Assembly (NCBI GenBank): GCA_023230585.1
Contig: JALNXB010000043.1
Location: 1-15,717, forward strand
Source of the DNA: a bacterium
GTDB taxonomy: Bacteria; Ratteibacteria; UBA8468; B48-G9; JAFGKM01
Direction of reading: 5' to 3'
Length of the DNA stretch: 15,717 nucleotides
Each line of letters begins with the position of its first letter. The first letter of the stretch is position 1. Positions 14,030 through 15,717 of this stretch are shown here, piece after piece. The notes under the pieces are model-generated. The model made no database searches, was not told where the DNA came from, and worked only from the letters and a program-made list of their open reading frames with translations. The position numbers and the translations under genes are program-made.

Positions 14030-14941
14030 GTGAAAGAGTTTGTCTACAAAGAAGTTGGGAAGAGAGAACGGGTAGATGTTTATCTGAAGCATTGTTTGGG
14101 TGTTTCACGAGCAAAAATACAAGAATTGATCAAAGATGGAAGGGTGCAGGTTAACGGAGTGGAGTTAAAGGCATCCTACTATCTTAGAGACAATGATATA
14201 ATTTTGGTTGAAGAGACAATAGATTCATTGAAGACACTTAAAGTTGAGCCTCAAAAAGGACTTTTAAGTATACTTTATGAAGATTCCCACATTATTGTTT
14301 TGAATAAACCATCTGGGTTAGTTACTCACCCTGTTCGTACTGGCTCGGAAGAGACTCTGTTAAATTATATTCTTTTTCATACTCTGCTTGTAGGGGGTGG
14401 TTCTTTAAGGCCTGGGGTGGTGCATAGATTGGATAAAGAGACTTCAGGGGTTATCCTCTTTACAAAAACAGAGTTTGCTTACGAAAATATTGTTGCTCAA
14501 TTTAAAAACAGGCAGGTTGAAAAAGAATATATTGCTCTGGTTAAGGGTTCTTTTTCTTCTCCATTGAAAGAAGTTGAGATGGTAATCTCTAAAGACAAAA
14601 GAGAGCCACTTAAGATGGGAGAAGGTTTTTTGAGGGGCAAAAAAAGTATTACAAGATTAAGAGCAGTTGGTTATATGAGGGATAAAAATATCTCGCTGGT
14701 TAAAGCAGAACCGATAACAGGAAGGACTCACCAGATAAGACTTGTGCTTTCTTCTTTAGGGTTTCCTATAATTGGAGATAAAAAATATGGTGTTTTATCT
14801 CCATTGATAAGTAGAGTAGGTCTACATTCTTCTAAAATTTCTTTGATACATCCAGAAAATGGAAGTCGCATCTCTTTTACTGCACCACTGCCAACAGATA
14901 TGCTAAATATTGTAAATTCTGAAATTTTAAAAGAGTTATAA
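14030..14941 (+). CDS. rluD: RluD-type 23S rRNA pseudouridine synthase
   Basis: The protein isomerises uridines to pseudouridine in RNA, and RluD itself acts on helix 69 of 23S rRNA. The 303 residues comprise an N-terminal S4 RNA-binding domain (about 14-60, RVDVYLKHCLGVSRAKIQEL) and the RluA-class catalytic domain, with HRLDKETSG at 132-140 and D135 as catalytic aspartate. NKPSGLVTHP (92-101) and PITGRTHQIR are further class motifs. RluC and related enzymes share this layout, so the exact target is less certain than the class. GTG 14030 is the start, 5 nt after the dehydrogenase stop with AAGAAG upstream, so the two genes are probably co-transcribed. Confidence 0.85.
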   Translation: MKEFVYKEVGKRERVDVYLKHCLGVSRAKIQELIKDGRVQVNGVELKASYYLRDNDIILVEETIDSLKTLKVEPQKGLLSILYEDSHIIVLNKPSGLVTHPVRTGSEETLLNYILFHTLLVGGGSLRPGVVHRLDKETSGVILFTKTEFAYENIVAQFKNRQVEKEYIALVKGSFSSPLKEVEMVISKDKREPLKMGEGFLRGKKSITRLRAVGYMRDKNISLVKAEPITGRTHQIRLVLSSLGFPIIGDKKYGVLSPLISRVGLHSSKISLIHPENGSRISFTAPLPTDMLNIVNSEILKEL

Positions 14942-14963
14942 AAGTTCGAAATTCAAGGGTTGG

Positions 14964-14991
14964 TTGACAAAAGTTGAAAAATCGTTATAAT
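14964..14991 (+). promoter_or_regulatory. Consensus promoter of tRNA-Gly
   Basis: TTGACA (14964-14969) and TATAAT (14986-14991) are both perfect, with a 16-bp spacer. The start point should be near 14998, giving a leader of about 18 nt before the tRNA. A perfect inverted repeat, AATATAG (14992-14998) with CTATATT (15006-15012), covers the start point. Confidence 0.85.
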
Positions 14992-15015
14992 AATATAGTT
15001 CAGAGCTATATTTTT

Positions 15016-15286
<271 letters not shown>

Positions 15287-15376
15287 TGAAGGGAGTTTGG
15301 AGTATTGGAAAAATTTTGAGAACTAATTAGAAAGGAAAAAAGAGAACTAAACTACACTTAGTAATTGTGTATTTGT

Positions 15377-15405
15377 TTGACAAATATTGGTATTTCTCTT
15401 ATAAT
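15377..15405 (+). promoter_or_regulatory. Consensus promoter of tRNA-Thr and probably tuf
   Basis: TTGACA (15377-15382), a 17-bp spacer and TATAAT (15400-15405) make an ideal promoter. Start near 15412, leaving a leader of about 38 nt. In that leader AATTTTA (15423-15429) and TAAAATT (15434-15440) form a hairpin, extended by CATAT (15417-15421) with ATATG (15443-15447), ending just before the tRNA. No other strong promoter lies between here and tuf. Confidence 0.88.
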
Positions 15406-15449
15406 TTAGTTGTTTACATATGAATTTTACTATTAAAATTTGATATGTT

Positions 15450-15521
15450 GCTGCTGTGGCTCAGTGGTAGAGCACGTCCTTGGTAAGGACGGGGTCATGG
15501 GTTCAATCCCCATCAGCAGCT
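15450..15521 (+). tRNA. tRNA-Thr (anticodon GGT)
   Basis: The acceptor GCTGCTG (15450-15456) pairs with CAGCAGC (15514-15520), discriminator T15521. The anticodon stem CGTCC/GGACG encloses TTGGTAA, so the anticodon is GGT. The T-arm ATGGG-TTCAATC-CCCAT is perfect. CCA is not encoded. A tRNA-Thr(GGT) directly before tuf is also found in E. coli (thrT-tufB), so this is conserved gene order. Confidence 0.95.
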
Positions 15522-15611
15522 GTATTTAAAGTGTTTTTGGAAAAGATTCAAGTTTAGGGGACCTTTTGTTTTCTAAATTTAATTAAGAAATATAATTAAG
15601 GAGGCATTAAA

Positions 15612-15717
15612 ATGGCAAAGGAGAAATTTGTAAGGAGTAAGCCGCACGTAAATATAGGAACAATCGGGCACGTAGATCACGGAAAGACAACATTGACCAG
15701 TGCAATAACAATGGTAT
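15612..15717 (+). CDS. tuf: Elongation factor Tu, 3'-truncated by the window edge
   Basis: EF-Tu delivers aminoacyl-tRNA to the ribosome with GTP. Only the first 35 codons are present: KPHVNIGTIGHVDHGKTTLT, with the P-loop GHVDHGKT binding the GTP phosphates. ATG 15612 has a perfect AAGGAGG (15598-15604) 7 nt upstream, as expected of a very highly expressed gene. The 90-nt spacer after tRNA-Thr holds no clear promoter or terminator, so transcription is probably shared with the tRNA, whose 3' end would be released by processing. Confidence 0.96.
   Translation, partial: MAKEKFVRSKPHVNIGTIGHVDHGKTTLTSAITMV

Overview
This is a bacterial chromosome segment, AT-rich and almost entirely coding, with tightly packed housekeeping genes on the + strand and one small gene on the - strand. 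Every strongly identified gene belongs to a universal bacterial family: translation release, CoA synthesis, Sec translocon accessory proteins, type II fatty-acid synthesis, rRNA modification, tRNAs and EF-Tu. Nothing in the window fixes the phylum. The strong TTGACA/TATAAT promoters, GGAGG-type ribosome binding sites, dispersed palindromic intergenic repeats and lack of close resemblance to familiar model genomes suggest an uncultured lineage. That last point is an impression, not a measurement.

Layout. 1-1547: the 3' part of prfB (release factor 2) overlaps a stand-alone coaB (phosphopantothenoylcysteine synthetase without its usual CoaC domain). 1548-3294: a cytosolic M28 zinc aminopeptidase with palindromic repeats on both sides. 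3295-3616: a short methylated-DNA-cysteine methyltransferase on the - strand, diverging from a consensus promoter that overlaps its start. 3617-10369: nine genes in one chain, hisI-secD-secF-rsmD-coaD-rpmF-plsX-fabH-fabD; seven of the eight junctions overlap and one has a 2-nt gap. 10370-12724: after a repeat-bearing gap the fatty-acid block continues with fabG-acpP-fabF. 12725-14941: an acyl-CoA dehydrogenase behind its own putative promoter and inverted repeat, then an RluD-type pseudouridine synthase. 14942-15717: tRNA-Gly(GCC), a 113-bp-period tandem duplication that copies the last 18 nt of that tRNA, tRNA-Thr(GGT), and the start of tuf.

How the genes fit together. PlsX, FabH, FabD, FabG, AcpP and FabF supply chain initiation, malonyl loading, elongation, ketoreduction and hand-off of acyl chains to phospholipid synthesis. 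Dehydratase (FabZ/FabA) and enoyl reductase (FabI/K/V/L) are not in this window. CoaB and CoaD are two steps of the CoA pathway, which also supplies the phosphopantetheine arm of ACP. SecD and SecF support export, and RpmF, RsmD, PrfB, RluD, the tRNAs and tuf belong to translation. The window therefore looks like a growth-rate-linked core region.

I did not find a convincing new multi-gene system. The observations most worth a second look are the tandem duplication at the tRNA-Gly 3' end, the nearly leaderless hisI promoter overlapping the divergent methyltransferase start, the palindromic repeats confined to a few gaps, and the putative operator at the acyl-CoA dehydrogenase.
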